DNA of 32,715 bases from Euryarchaeota archaeon UBA226 (GCA_002505935.1 DAWL01000147.1:6393-39107); one strand, 5' to 3'; positions 1 to 8,779 are shown, numbered from the stretch's first letter. Program-made: numbers and translations. Notes: generated by a model from the letters alone, not told the origin.

Positions 1-3000
1 CTGGCTCAGATTCTGGTTCTGGAACAGCCTCTGGCATCGGTTCAGCCTCATTCTCTGCGGCCTGAACAACTTCTTCAGAACCAGATTGCATCTTGACGAT
101 ATACTTGACAAAGTGATTGAGAGTAGGATGTTCTGCTAAACTGAATGACTCATCTACTGGAAGTGAGAACCGCTCTCTGATGTCACCCATCATTTCCGCT
201 TGTTTCACAGTGTCAATTCCCAATTCACCCTCTAGATCCTGATCTAACTCGATGAAATCCTCAGGATAACCGGTATGTTCCACAACCACCTCTAGGACAA
301 CTGCTTCGATTTCGCTTCGATCCACCTCTACAGAAGCGGCACTCTTCGCGGGTTCTACCTGTTCCTCAGTTTCTGGTTCTGGCTCCTTTGCTGTTTCTGA
401 AACAGGTTCTTCCTCTACCTTGTCATCAATCCCTGATTCCACAGGAGCAGATGCCATACTGGAACCTGACATTTTGAGAATGTAATCGATCATGTGATTC
501 AAGGTAGGGTGCTCAGCGAGGATAAACGATTCATCTACTGGTAAAGAGAACTTTTCGCGAATATCTCCCATGATTTCGGCCTGCTTGACTGTATCAATGC
601 CCAATTCACCTTCCAGATCTTGATCTAATTCGATGAAATCTGCAGGGTATCCGGTGTGTTCCACTACAACCTCGACAACCGTAGTTGAAACCGAATCCTT
701 GTCAACACTCGAGACCGACTCTACTGTAGACGGTGGTGAATCTTCCTTAGGTACCGGTTCAGGCTCTGCTTCTACGGCAGGTTCCGGAACGGTTTCGGCT
801 TCTTTGCTCATATCTTCTCCAGGTTTCCAATCCTCGCCCTGTACGCCGCCATGTAGATTGTCTTCCCCATCAAGATATGCAACCAATTTACCATCCAAGA
901 CCTTCAATTGTAAGTTGTCTGTTCCTGCAAGTTTCTGATTCCATCGCATCAATCTATCCATGTCGATTCTATCGCCCTGAACTTCACATGAGCGCATGAA
1001 TGTGATTGCGACCTGGCTACCGAAACCTGCAGCAAATCGCAATCCATACCTCATATTTTCATGATATCCTCCCTTGCTCAGATTGAGATCTCCTAATTCA
1101 GGATCTACCTCCTTGTGATTTGCAATAGGAGGGGCGCGTCCGGTATGTAGGGCGTGAACCATCGAAGCATCTTCGATTCCCGCCCCCATAGGATGCCCTG
1201 TGAATCCCTTTGTATTGGAAATGACCAACGAATCGGTATCTTTGCCGAAGGTCTCTCGCAAGGCCCTTACTTCTGCTTGAGCAGAACCTCCTCTCGCTGG
1301 AGTGTAGGTCTCATGACTGTAGAAGAAAGTCTCAGATGCGATCTCCTTACGATTAACTCCCCATCTATCTTCCATCTGGGACACGAAACGATCAACCTCT
1401 GCAGCAACATGCTCAACATCCAATCTGGTCCCATGATAAGATGAATTGGCGATATGCGCTCCAAGCAATTCCGCATACGGCTGAACTCCCCTCTGTGTGG
1501 CTTCGCTCTTGCGCTCAATGACAAATGCGGCTGCGCCCATACCAAGAATCAGTCCATTTCTACGGGCATCGAAAGGAAGAGCCGCTTCCTCGATGACATT
1601 GCTTGTGGATGCGGCCCCACTGGCTGCGAAACCTGAACCAATCCACTCCCAAAGATCTGGGCCAGTGACGTTATCAGCGCTGATTATTACTACTCTATCA
1701 CAACGGCCAGTAGTCAACCAATCCTCGGCTAAAGTGAATGACGCTGCAGTAGAAGCACACGCTAAATTGATGGTGCTGTTAGGGCCTCTAATTCCCGTAT
1801 ATTGTGCGAATTGGGAATGTCCCATATTCAGTATCTGAAAAAGATATGACCTGTCGAAACGTCCCTCTTCATCAGACCCGTTGTGGGCACTATGTTTGAC
1901 GGTTTTAGCGGAACCGGGGAAACAACTGGAGAAGATAACCCCTGTGCGGTCGCGATATATCTGAGGTATCTGCCAATTAGTTATGAGACGCAAACCTCCC
2001 TTGCCAATCTTCTCCTCTGGAGTCAATGGTATTCCAGCATCGCGTAAAGCAATGAGTCCTGCTGCCACTGCTAATTGAGTAGAAGTATCCCAAGAACGGG
2101 CAATCTTTGCATCAACTCCGAATTCTTCGGTTATGTCGAAGTCTCCTGCCAAACCTGCTAGTTGTGGAATATCACCGAATTCCTCAGCAGCCTCCATCCT
2201 CGCTTGTCCATCTCTGCCTTTGATTAGGCGTACGATGTTCTTGTCGAGAATTTTCTGCTTGTAATCATCCGGCACTTCGCTGATACAAGTTTCTCCACGT
2301 ACTAATTTCTCGAAATTATCATCATCGAATACCTTGCCTTTACCTGGCAACCCAAGACTGACTCCAGTCACGACAAATGGGTCGTCTCTGCGACTCTGCA
2401 ACGGGTCTGTCGAGACTACTTTCTCAACGACCTTCTCTACCACCTTATGAACGACTTGTCCTTGCGGAGCAATCGCTTGGTTAGGAGAGGATTTAGGGCG
2501 CTTACTGGATGTAGCCGCACGGAAATTCTCCGGCACTCCTTCTACCCAATCGCATATTTGCGCAGCTGTCTTGATTTCAGAAGTATCAAAGTCAGCAGCA
2601 ACTCTACCTTGTTTCTCAAGGGAATTGAATACAGATTGAACTACTTCATCACTCAATCCTAAACCGCTGCGAAGATCTACATTTCCACGACACATAGTGG
2701 CGGGATATCCACTAACTCCAGCAAGAATACTTGCTATCCACTCAATCTCGAGTTCTAATTCATCCATTCCAGAATCCTCGGCAAGTACCTCCACATCTGT
2801 CGTGGCTACTGGTTGGGGGGCTTCTGGTACAACCTGTTCTACAGATTCAGGTAAAGCCACAGGCATTTCCTCAGTTTCTTCTTGCCAAGCCTCGATTGGC
2901 CCTGCTCTGAACCCTTCAGTAAGCAATGGAGAATCTGAACGCGGCCAGCGATATGGGCGTCCTGCAACCGCCATCTCGGCTAGAGCATTGAACAGAGACG

Positions 3001-5947
3001 GAATTCCACCAAACTTCGGATGGTTAGTCATCATTGAGATGTGAGGTCGCTTCTCTAGAATCTGTGAAGCAAACACAGTCAATGCACGCTTCGGACCTAC
3101 CTCAACAAATAGGCGAGCACCTGATGCATACATGGTCTCAATCTGTTTTGTCCATTCCACTGCACTAGCCATCTGCGGAGCCAATTTGTCCAAAACTTGC
3201 TGCTTTGCGGTTCTCTGAGAATCTCTACTCATCGGATAGAAGCCGCCATCCACATTCGAGGTTATTGGAATCTCAGGCAAATTGATTTCAAGTCCTTCAA
3301 GGAATCTTCGCAAAGGTTCCGCTGCCGGCTCAACAATAGTTGAGTGGAAAGCGTGGCTGGTCTGCAAGGTGACACAATTGATGTCTAGTCCCTCGAACCT
3401 TCGTATCGCTTCCTTGACTGAAGGAGTATCTCCAGCAATAACAGTCATCTTTGGTGAATTCTTGTTGGCTGCAATGACATACCCATCAATTGATGCTAGA
3501 ACGTCCTTAATCACATTGTAATCAGCGGTCACGGAAGCCATCAGCCCCTTGTCGAAGATCTCAACAGAACCCATCTCAGTTCCTCGAGCTGCTGCTGCTC
3601 GCAAAGCCCCGTCCATTCCAAGAATTCCTGAAACCATCAATGCGGCATATTCTCCCAAACTGTGTCCTGCCACCATGTCAGGTCTTCGTCCATGGTCTGC
3701 AAGAATCTGGTTGATTGCTAAATCGGCAGTCAACATAGCTGGTTGAGTATACTCTGTCTGCTTGAGTTTCTCTTCGGCTTCAGCGCGCTCTTCTTCATTC
3801 AATCCACTACGCAACACGAAACTGGAAAGAGTCTCTCCATCGAGAATATCCACCATGGTCTTGTCAGCCTGGTTCCAAACATTTGCCACACCAGAGAATC
3901 GCTTACTCAAATCCAACGTCATTCCAACGTATTGACTACCCTGACCAGGGAACATATGCGCAACCTTGGCATTGCTTGGCAATGGCGCCTCGTCGGTAAT
4001 CAGAATTCCTTGCGACTTGAGGAAACTCCACTTGTCCCTTCCTTCCATGGTCTTCAAAGCCAAAGCGCTGCGCTTGTCAAACTCAGCCCATGATGTAGCG
4101 ATTATCGCAATCCTACAGCCAACACAAGTGAAACCTTCGCTGGCAGCGGCTAATTCCTTGGATAACCGCCTTCCCAATGGATCTTCATCAAATGTTTTTC
4201 CAGATGAAAGCAATTGCTCTCTGGCTTGAGTCAATTCCTCCTTCAAACTCTCTACATCATCAGATTCAAGCAACAATATTCCGCCTTCAATCTCCTTGAG
4301 TTCCTCCCATGTCATACTGGGAGAGGCCTTGGCATCGAGGATACTTTCGGCACTTTCCTTAGCCACCTTGGCCTTGGCAACAATACCTCCGGCTGCTACT
4401 TTCTCTGCAACTACGGGAGTTGTAGATACGGGCTGCGGTCCAGCTAGGAAAGTAGCCCATCTACTCCTCCATTCGATCGCAATCTTGTGATGGAATCGCT
4501 TGTCAAACTCCTCCATAACTACGTGCCAATTGGTCCCCCCAAAACCGAAGGCAGAAACGGCAGCTCTACGCGGTCTATCCTTTGGACGTGGCCACTCTCT
4601 AGCATATGTTGGGACATAGAATGGAATGGAATCCCAATCTACGGTTGGATTCGGAGTTTGAAATCCTGCGCTGGGAGGAATAACTCCCTTGCTGACTGCA
4701 CTAATCGTTTTCAACATCCCAGCAATTCCAGCAGCCGCTTTGAGGTGTCCAATCTGGCTTTTGACAGAACCTACTGCAACATTGTCTCCCGCAGGTGATT
4801 CATGCCACAACTTGCGCAAAGTTCCCAACTCCATCGCATCCCCAACCTTTGTTGAGGTCCCATGAGCTTCGACAAGATCCACAGTTGCTGGACTGAAACC
4901 TGCCTGTGCATATGCTCTAGCCAAGGCTTGCATCTGTCCTCTTTGACTAGGCGCGGTTATCCCCTTTCCTCTACCGTCGCTGCTAGCTCCGATTCCCCTG
5001 ATGACTGCATGGATATCATTTCCATCTTCGATGGCATCATCTAGACGTTTGAGGACCAATACTCCTGCACCTTCACCCATTACGAATCCATCTGCGCGGG
5101 CATCAAAAGGAGTGGAATGTGTAGGTGAAAGAGCACCGATAGCACTGAACTTAGCATAAGTTGCAGGATCCATAGTGCGATCGCTGGCACCAGCCAACAT
5201 CAGATCGACCTGACGAGCCTGTAGCATTCTGCAGGCATCAAGAACCGCAGACATTGTTGAGGCACAAGCAGCATCGGTAGAATGGTTAGGCCCCTGAAGA
5301 TCTAGCAAGTTAGCAACTCTGCCAGCCATAACATTGGCGAGTTCACCAGGCATAGCATCCTCATCAATCTCCGGTTTGCCTTCACTGATAGCCTGCTTCA
5401 GAGCATCCCTGCCGGACTCAGGCATTCCTCCCGCCTCAACTGCCTGACGAGTGAACTGATCTGCCCATACTCGATGGTTGGAGAGATTCCTGAATTCTCC
5501 TCCAAGAGCATTTGCCATGACAACTCCTGTGGATGCATTTGGAATCGAAAAGCGCGAGTCATCTCCAAGATAGCCGGCATGCTCCAAAGCTGCTGCTGAT
5601 GCAGTTACTGCCCATTGTTGACAAATGTCAATCTGCCCAAGAGTTCCAGGGGGCACCTTCCAGCGACGCCAATCGAAATCATATCCCTCAACGAATGCCC
5701 CAATCTTGGCGTAAGTTTTGGCATACTCCACTTGACCGGGCGAACCAGGGGCCCAGAAATCATCGATACTCCATCGATTAGATGGCACCTCCTTGATTGA
5801 AACATGTGCATTAACGATATTATTCCAGAATTTGGCGATATCTTCAGCATCGGGCATGATACAGCCCATACCTACGACTGCAATCGGTTCAAAGGGACCT
5901 TGTGCAGTTCCTTCTAATTCAGCAATACTGATTTCTTTAGCAGACAT
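1..5947 (-). CDS. PfaA/PKS-like multidomain synthase, KS-AT-(carrier)-KS-carrier-carrier, 3' end outside window
   Basis: A type I iterative PKS or PUFA-synthase-like enzyme, about 1982 residues visible and open at the left edge. Domain order from the ATG at 5947: ketosynthase 1 (about 20-470; Cys228 in TDAACAST, His in VEAHGTST and GHLKAAAG); acyltransferase (about 660-960; FPGQGSQY, Ser763 in GHSLGEYAA, malonyl-type HAFH near 866); degenerate carrier (about 1075-1145, GLGLSDEVVQ with Ser1099); ketosynthase 2 (about 1187-1640; Cys1397 in NLACAST, His in SHETYTPARGG and TGHPMGAG); two carrier domains with LGIDTVKQAE. Linkers rich in Glu, Pro and Val separate the last parts. No ketoreductase or dehydratase is visible; either could lie beyond the edge. 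It follows fabI by 9 nt with GAGGGG at 5953-5958, so the two are co-translated. Product unknown: fatty acid, polyketide or PUFA-like chain. Family call is firm, substrate is inference. Confidence 0.9.
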   Translation of the reverse strand, partial: MSAKEISIAELEGTAQGPFEPIAVVGMGCIMPDAEDIAKFWNNIVNAHVSIKEVPSNRWSIDDFWAPGSPGQVEYAKTYAKIGAFVEGYDFDWRRWKVPPGTLGQIDICQQWAVTASAAALEHAGYLGDDSRFSIPNASTGVVMANALGGEFRNLSNHRVWADQFTRQAVEAGGMPESGRDALKQAISEGKPEIDEDAMPGELANVMAGRVANLLDLQGPNHSTDAACASTMSAVLDACRMLQARQVDLMLAGASDRTMDPATYAKFSAIGALSPTHSTPFDARADGFVMGEGAGVLVLKRLDDAIEDGNDIHAVIRGIGASSDGRGKGITAPSQRGQMQALARAYAQAGFSPATVDLVEAHGTSTKVGDAMELGTLRKLWHESPAGDNVAVGSVKSQIGHLKAAAGIAGMLKTISAVSKGVIPPSAGFQTPNPTVDWDSIPFYVPTYAREWPRPKDRPRRAAVSAFGFGGTNWHVVMEEFDKRFHHKIAIEWRSRWATFLAGPQPVSTTPVVAEKVAAGGIVAKAKVAKESAESILDAKASPSMTWEELKEIEGGILLLESDDVESLKEELTQAREQLLSSGKTFDEDPLGRRLSKELAAASEGFTCVGCRIAIIATSWAEFDKRSALALKTMEGRDKWSFLKSQGILITDEAPLPSNAKVAHMFPGQGSQYVGMTLDLSKRFSGVANVWNQADKTMVDILDGETLSSFVLRSGLNEEERAEAEEKLKQTEYTQPAMLTADLAINQILADHGRRPDMVAGHSLGEYAALMVSGILGMDGALRAAAARGTEMGSVEIFDKGLMASVTADYNVIKDVLASIDGYVIAANKNSPKMTVIAGDTPSVKEAIRRFEGLDINCVTLQTSHAFHSTIVEPAAEPLRRFLEGLEINLPEIPITSNVDGGFYPMSRDSQRTAKQQVLDKLAPQMASAVEWTKQIETMYASGARLFVEVGPKRALTVFASQILEKRPHISMMTNHPKFGGIPSLFNALAEMAVAGRPYRWPRSDSPLLTEGFRAGPIEAWQEETEEMPVALPESVEQVVPEAPQPVATTDVEVLAEDSGMDELELEIEWIASILAGVSGYPATMCRGNVDLRSGLGLSDEVVQSVFNSLEKQGRVAADFDTSEIKTAAQICDWVEGVPENFRAATSSKRPKSSPNQAIAPQGQVVHKVVEKVVEKVVSTDPLQSRRDDPFVVTGVSLGLPGKGKVFDDDNFEKLVRGETCISEVPDDYKQKILDKNIVRLIKGRDGQARMEAAEEFGDIPQLAGLAGDFDITEEFGVDAKIARSWDTSTQLAVAAGLIALRDAGIPLTPEEKIGKGGLRLITNWQIPQIYRDRTGVIFSSCFPGSAKTVKHSAHNGSDEEGRFDRSYLFQILNMGHSQFAQYTGIRGPNSTINLACASTAASFTLAEDWLTTGRCDRVVIISADNVTGPDLWEWIGSGFAASGAASTSNVIEEAALPFDARRNGLILGMGAAAFVIERKSEATQRGVQPYAELLGAHIANSSYHGTRLDVEHVAAEVDRFVSQMEDRWGVNRKEIASETFFYSHETYTPARGGSAQAEVRALRETFGKDTDSLVISNTKGFTGHPMGAGIEDASMVHALHTGRAPPIANHKEVDPELGDLNLSKGGYHENMRYGLRFAAGFGSQVAITFMRSCEVQGDRIDMDRLMRWNQKLAGTDNLQLKVLDGKLVAYLDGEDNLHGGVQGEDWKPGEDMSKEAETVPEPAVEAEPEPVPKEDSPPSTVESVSSVDKDSVSTTVVEVVVEHTGYPADFIELDQDLEGELGIDTVKQAEIMGDIREKFSLPVDESFILAEHPTLNHMIDYILKMSGSSMASAPVESGIDDKVEEEPVSETAKEPEPETEEQVEPAKSAASVEVDRSEIEAVVLEVVVEHTGYPEDFIELDQDLEGELGIDTVKQAEMMGDIRERFSLPVDESFSLAEHPTLNHFVKYIVKMQSGSEEVVQAAENEAEPMPEAVPEPESEP
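90..690 (-). repeat. Tandem duplicated acyl-carrier domains inside the synthase
   Basis: Two near-identical carrier modules lie at about 475-690 (first) and 90-315 (second), joined by an acidic Pro/Glu linker. Both contain EVVVEHTGYP, FIELDQDLEGELGIDTVKQ, SLPVDESF and LAEHPTLNH. The similarity also holds at DNA level, which points to a fairly recent duplication or to homogenisation. The residue at the usual phosphopantetheine Ser position is Thr1786 (codon ACA) in the first and Thr1913 (codon ACT) in the second. Confidence 0.85.
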
Positions 5948-5952
5948 GTTGA

Positions 5953-5958
5953 CCCCTC
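5953..5958 (-). promoter_or_regulatory. Shine-Dalgarno of the synthase gene, overlapping the fabI stop
   Basis: GAGGGG on the minus strand overlaps the fabI TGA (5957-5959) and ends 5 nt before the ATG at 5947. It fixes the synthase start and suggests translational coupling to fabI. Confidence 0.75.
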
Positions 5959-6745
5959 ACATTATGCTCTCCGGCACCATGGTAGCAGAATATCCAGCAT
6001 CGACATGAATAACCTGCCCAGTAACTCCTGCAGAAAGATCTGAGGCCAACCATGCGGCACAACCTGCTACATCCTCCTGCGTTACGTTGCGACGTAGTGG
6101 TGAATTTGCTTCGACATGATCCAGTATCCGGTCAAATCCTGGAATCCCTCCCGCCGCGATAGTTTTGATTGGCCCACTGGAAATTGCATTGACGCGATGC
6201 CCCTCAGGGCCTAGATGACACGCCAACTCTCTAGTCCAACACTCTAGACCTGCCTTGGCAATACTCATGATTCCATAAGAAGGCACAAAGCGCGTGCTAG
6301 CAGCATAGGTCAAGGTTATCGTAGATGAAGAATTATTCAGATAGGGCAAAGCGTGCCTTAGGCAGCGTTGTAGGCTGTGTGCTGAGACAGTCATTGCGGT
6401 ATCAAGGGCAGAACCCTCAACGAACAATACTGGACGATCAAAACATTCCCTAGGAGCAAATCCGATGGCATGAACAAGAATATCTGCTTTGAGCCCGGGG
6501 TTCTCTTGGCTGAAAGAAGAGAAGAATTCAGCCGTGGTTTCATCAGATGCAACATCTAGAGGGTAGAATCCAGCAATTGCATCCAACTCATCCTTCAATT
6601 TGAAAACGCGGCTCATGAATCTCTTTTGGTAACCTAGATAGAGAGATACTCCTGCTTCGGCTAATCGCTTGCAGATACCCCACGCGATACTCTCTTCGCT
6701 TGCCACACCAAATACGAAAGCAACCTTTCCTTGTAATCCCAGCAT
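5957..6745 (-). CDS. fabI: Enoyl-ACP reductase, FabI type
   Basis: NAD(P)H-dependent reduction of trans-2-enoyl-ACP, the last step of each type II fatty acid elongation cycle. It is a FabI-type short-chain reductase: the nucleotide loop GVASEESIAWGI matches the FabI form GVAS..SIA.GI, the catalytic Tyr/Tyr-x6-Lys set is present (TYAASTRFVPSYGIMSIAK), and the C-terminal SGPIKTIAAGGIPGF corresponds to the FabI substrate-loop motif. About 262 residues is normal for FabI. A GTG at 6751 is also possible, but ATG 6745 (MLGLQGKVAF) fits the family N terminus. The neighbouring synthase shows no enoyl reductase domain in this window, so FabI probably reduces in trans. A palindrome overlaps its leader. 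FabI is typical of bacteria, so this copy was probably acquired by transfer. Confidence 0.92.
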   Translation of the reverse strand: MLGLQGKVAFVFGVASEESIAWGICKRLAEAGVSLYLGYQKRFMSRVFKLKDELDAIAGFYPLDVASDETTAEFFSSFSQENPGLKADILVHAIGFAPRECFDRPVLFVEGSALDTAMTVSAHSLQRCLRHALPYLNNSSSTITLTYAASTRFVPSYGIMSIAKAGLECWTRELACHLGPEGHRVNAISSGPIKTIAAGGIPGFDRILDHVEANSPLRRNVTQEDVAGCAAWLASDLSAGVTGQVIHVDAGYSATMVPESIM

Positions 6746-6749
6746 GTTC

Positions 6750-6772
6750 ACACCTACCCTATGGGTAGGTGT
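6750..6772 (-). promoter_or_regulatory. Perfect palindrome over the fabI ribosome binding region
   Basis: The 10-nt arms ACACCTACCC (6750-6759) and GGGTAGGTGT (6763-6772) are fully complementary around a 3-nt centre (TAT on the plus strand). In the minus-strand transcript the 3' arm carries AGGTG, the only Shine-Dalgarno-like sequence, 5-8 nt before ATG 6745. A hairpin would hide it. It may instead be a DNA operator for a dimeric regulator. Confidence 0.6.
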
Positions 6773-6838
6773 TGCTCACCACACTCCGTCTTTGACTCTT
6801 GGGGTAGCAAGAGTACTGCAATACAGCGTTTCGCGCGC

Positions 6839-6851
6839 TTTCCACAGGAAA
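6839..6851. other. ORB-like palindrome TTTCCACAGGAAA
   Basis: The arms TTTCC and GGAAA flank ACA, followed by TAAAGGTGT. This resembles the core of archaeal origin recognition boxes (TTCCANTGGAAA type). It lies in the fabI upstream region, far from the cdc6 gene, so binding by Orc1/Cdc6 is only a possibility. It could equally be part of the fabI promoter. Confidence 0.25.
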
Positions 6852-6860
6852 TAAAGGTGT

Positions 6861-6867
6861 AAAAAAA
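6861..6867 (-). terminator. T-tract terminator of the surface-protein operon
   Basis: Four nucleotides after the TAG of the 6871-7872 gene the minus strand has seven consecutive T (plus-strand A run). Archaeal transcription commonly ends at such T-rich tracts. It would separate this unit from fabI. Confidence 0.55.
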
Positions 6868-6870
6868 CAA

Positions 6871-7872
6871 CTAGAGTTCAAAATCAAAATCTTCGTCATC
6901 CCATGCATCCACGCCACCGCCACCTCTACTGCGTGAAATCCTGACCATGACGATTAGAACAATCAATAGAAGTAGCAATCCTCCACCAGCATACATCAGA
7001 ACTTGTAGATCCTCCTCGCTCAAATCTTCTGTCAAACTACTGAAACCACCTTCTGAAGGAACTTCGACTGAAACCCTGACACTTTGGTCCGGCGAGATAT
7101 ACTCCAAATCTGAGGTCTTCTTGGCTCTAGCATACATCTTGATGACCACCTCTTCAGATTTCTCATAATCACTGGAAACGGTGCACTGCATAGCAGTTTG
7201 GTCAACATATCCATTCAGTTCAAGGTCTCTGATAGTGGGTTCGGATTTACAATCTATTCCCTTAGCTAATATCTCATCATTATTGCTGATGAAGAAATCA
7301 ACGTCTACAGGAGTATTTCCCGTATTCCTGACCTTGGCTGAAATGTTGAATGACTCATCTGGAGCGCTTTTCAGTGTGAATGCGGTGGCTGAATACTCCA
7401 ACTCGGTGAAAGCCAGAATCGAAACTGTTAGACTGTGAGTTTGGGTACTCTGTACCTGTTGATTCAATGGAACCATGCCAATCTTCTCTACTGTGGCGTC
7501 CAAATCAACCGAAAAATCTGCAGATTCAGAACGGATGGCAGCCTCAAAGGTCAATGAAACCTGTTCTGTACTGCTGGCTGCAACCACTACTTGGCTATCA
7601 GAAAGCGAAGCATCGACATCGTTTCCTGAAATGTTCAAAGAAAGCGCAACCGTCTTCTCATACATTGCCCCATTCTCTATGCTACAGACCACCGACTCGC
7701 TACCGCCAGAACCTGGACTGACATCCAATTCCACCTGATTTGATTCACAAGTCAAAGTCACATCGACCTCTAATTGTGCCTGTACATCTTGACTGTACAA
7801 CTGTATTGCTAGTAGACATGCAAGTCCCAGCAATAAGGCGCGCTGAACGGTTCGCACAATGTTGCCTGACAC
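6871..7872 (-). CDS. Secreted, C-terminally membrane-anchored surface protein
   Basis: No enzyme family is recognised. A signal peptide (VRTVQRALLLGLACLLAIQL, probable cleavage after DVQA) is followed by about 260 residues of beta-rich, Ser/Val-rich sequence. Phrases such as KVRNTGNTPVDVDFFISNN resemble CARDB/NEW3-type immunoglobulin-like domains. One transmembrane helix (about residues 292-313, LMYAGGGLLLLLIVLIVMV) precedes an RSRGGGG stretch and an acidic tail ending DAWDDEDFDFEL. The fold and tail match the much larger surface protein upstream in the same unit. The start is GTG at 7872; no ATG precedes the signal peptide in frame. It is probably an extracellular adhesion or scaffold protein, with the tail on the cytoplasmic side. 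The four paired Cys could form disulfides outside the cell. Confidence 0.75.
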   Translation of the reverse strand: MSGNIVRTVQRALLLGLACLLAIQLYSQDVQAQLEVDVTLTCESNQVELDVSPGSGGSESVVCSIENGAMYEKTVALSLNISGNDVDASLSDSQVVVAASSTEQVSLTFEAAIRSESADFSVDLDATVEKIGMVPLNQQVQSTQTHSLTVSILAFTELEYSATAFTLKSAPDESFNISAKVRNTGNTPVDVDFFISNNDEILAKGIDCKSEPTIRDLELNGYVDQTAMQCTVSSDYEKSEEVVIKMYARAKKTSDLEYISPDQSVRVSVEVPSEGGFSSLTEDLSEEDLQVLMYAGGGLLLLLIVLIVMVRISRSRGGGGVDAWDDEDFDFEL

Positions 7873-7908
7873 GTCCCCATGATATGCTTGTCGACTACTA
7901 GTTGAGCC

Positions 7909-8775
7909 TTAATCCACTTCTCCATAGAGACTTTCCGGCAGGTCTTGGTGAGTGCGCCATAGGCTTTCTTCGTCTAATCCAGCAGCAACAAGTGCCTGCG
8001 TACGGCGAGGGACGGTTTTGGGACCTAGAACCGCACCTGGCCTCCGTGGATCATCCATGTAATCTGTTTCCATAAGGAAACCATCCTTGCATCTAGAGAC
8101 GGTATTCATGACTTCCTCAACACTACCTTTGCCCACCACTACAGAAGGTATCAGCCCGGATGTTGTTTGTTCATCTACTTGAGGCGGGGCATGATGTCTT
8201 ACCAATCGCTTGCATGAAAGCCCACTTCGTTCAGCAATTAGAGCAAGATCAGAGTAAGTGGAAGCTCCTTCACCCTCGACGTGTAACTGAAGAGTCAAAT
8301 CCTCCTGAGATGCCCTCTTCATAGTCCAAGAAAGCAATTCATTGGCTTCTTGCCAAACCTCTTCCTCAACTTTCCAATGTGGTCTGCCAACCTCGCCTAC
8401 AGCGCAAGATTTGCCCTCAGCACAATATTCGATTGCTAATTCAACAGCATCCTTGTACAATTCTCCAGCGACTTCACTACCCAATGCCTGCCGCTGATGT
8501 GCCCAGCTTGCTGGATGTGGACCCAAAATAACTCTGACCGAGAGGCCGAGATTGGACTTCACTTCCTCTGCCATTGAAACTGTGCCATCGTATGCAATAC
8601 GCCATTCATCTACCGAAAGAGGGAGGTCCATGAAATCCGGTTTGTGTACCAAAACAAGGTCAGTGCCGCCTACTCTTTTGAAATCCTCTGCAGCACTGAG
8701 GAACCGATGCCCACGATCAAGATGGAAATGATTGTCTAGGATTGGGCCTGTCCAGCGGCCATTCTCGATAGCCAT
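7909..8775 (-). CDS. TatD-like TIM-barrel metal-dependent hydrolase (COG1099 type)
   Basis: A predicted metal-dependent hydrolase of the amidohydrolase/TatD superfamily. Visible motifs in order: N-terminal metal pair DNHFHLD, a Glu in GEVGRPHWK, LQLHVEG (His ligand), VRHHAPP and the late acidic METDYMDDPRRPG. The order matches TatD-family barrels, and the length (about 288) fits the archaeal COG1099 branch. Substrate unknown; DNase or small-molecule hydrolase activity cannot be told apart from sequence. An ATG at 8799 would overlap the TBP-like gene by 20 nt. ATG 8775 sits after GAGG at a sensible distance and starts just before the metal motif, so it is preferred. It is fourth in a tightly spaced minus-strand unit. 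Confidence 0.8.
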   Translation of the reverse strand: MAIENGRWTGPILDNHFHLDRGHRFLSAAEDFKRVGGTDLVLVHKPDFMDLPLSVDEWRIAYDGTVSMAEEVKSNLGLSVRVILGPHPASWAHQRQALGSEVAGELYKDAVELAIEYCAEGKSCAVGEVGRPHWKVEEEVWQEANELLSWTMKRASQEDLTLQLHVEGEGASTYSDLALIAERSGLSCKRLVRHHAPPQVDEQTTSGLIPSVVVGKGSVEEVMNTVSRCKDGFLMETDYMDDPRRPGAVLGPKTVPRRTQALVAAGLDEESLWRTHQDLPESLYGEVD

Positions 8776-8779
8776 GTCA

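Noticed and set aside
633..5781. Many plus-strand open frames of 60-116 codons across the synthase gene.
   Set aside because: All are antisense shadows of one continuous minus-strand frame with complete KS, AT and carrier motifs.
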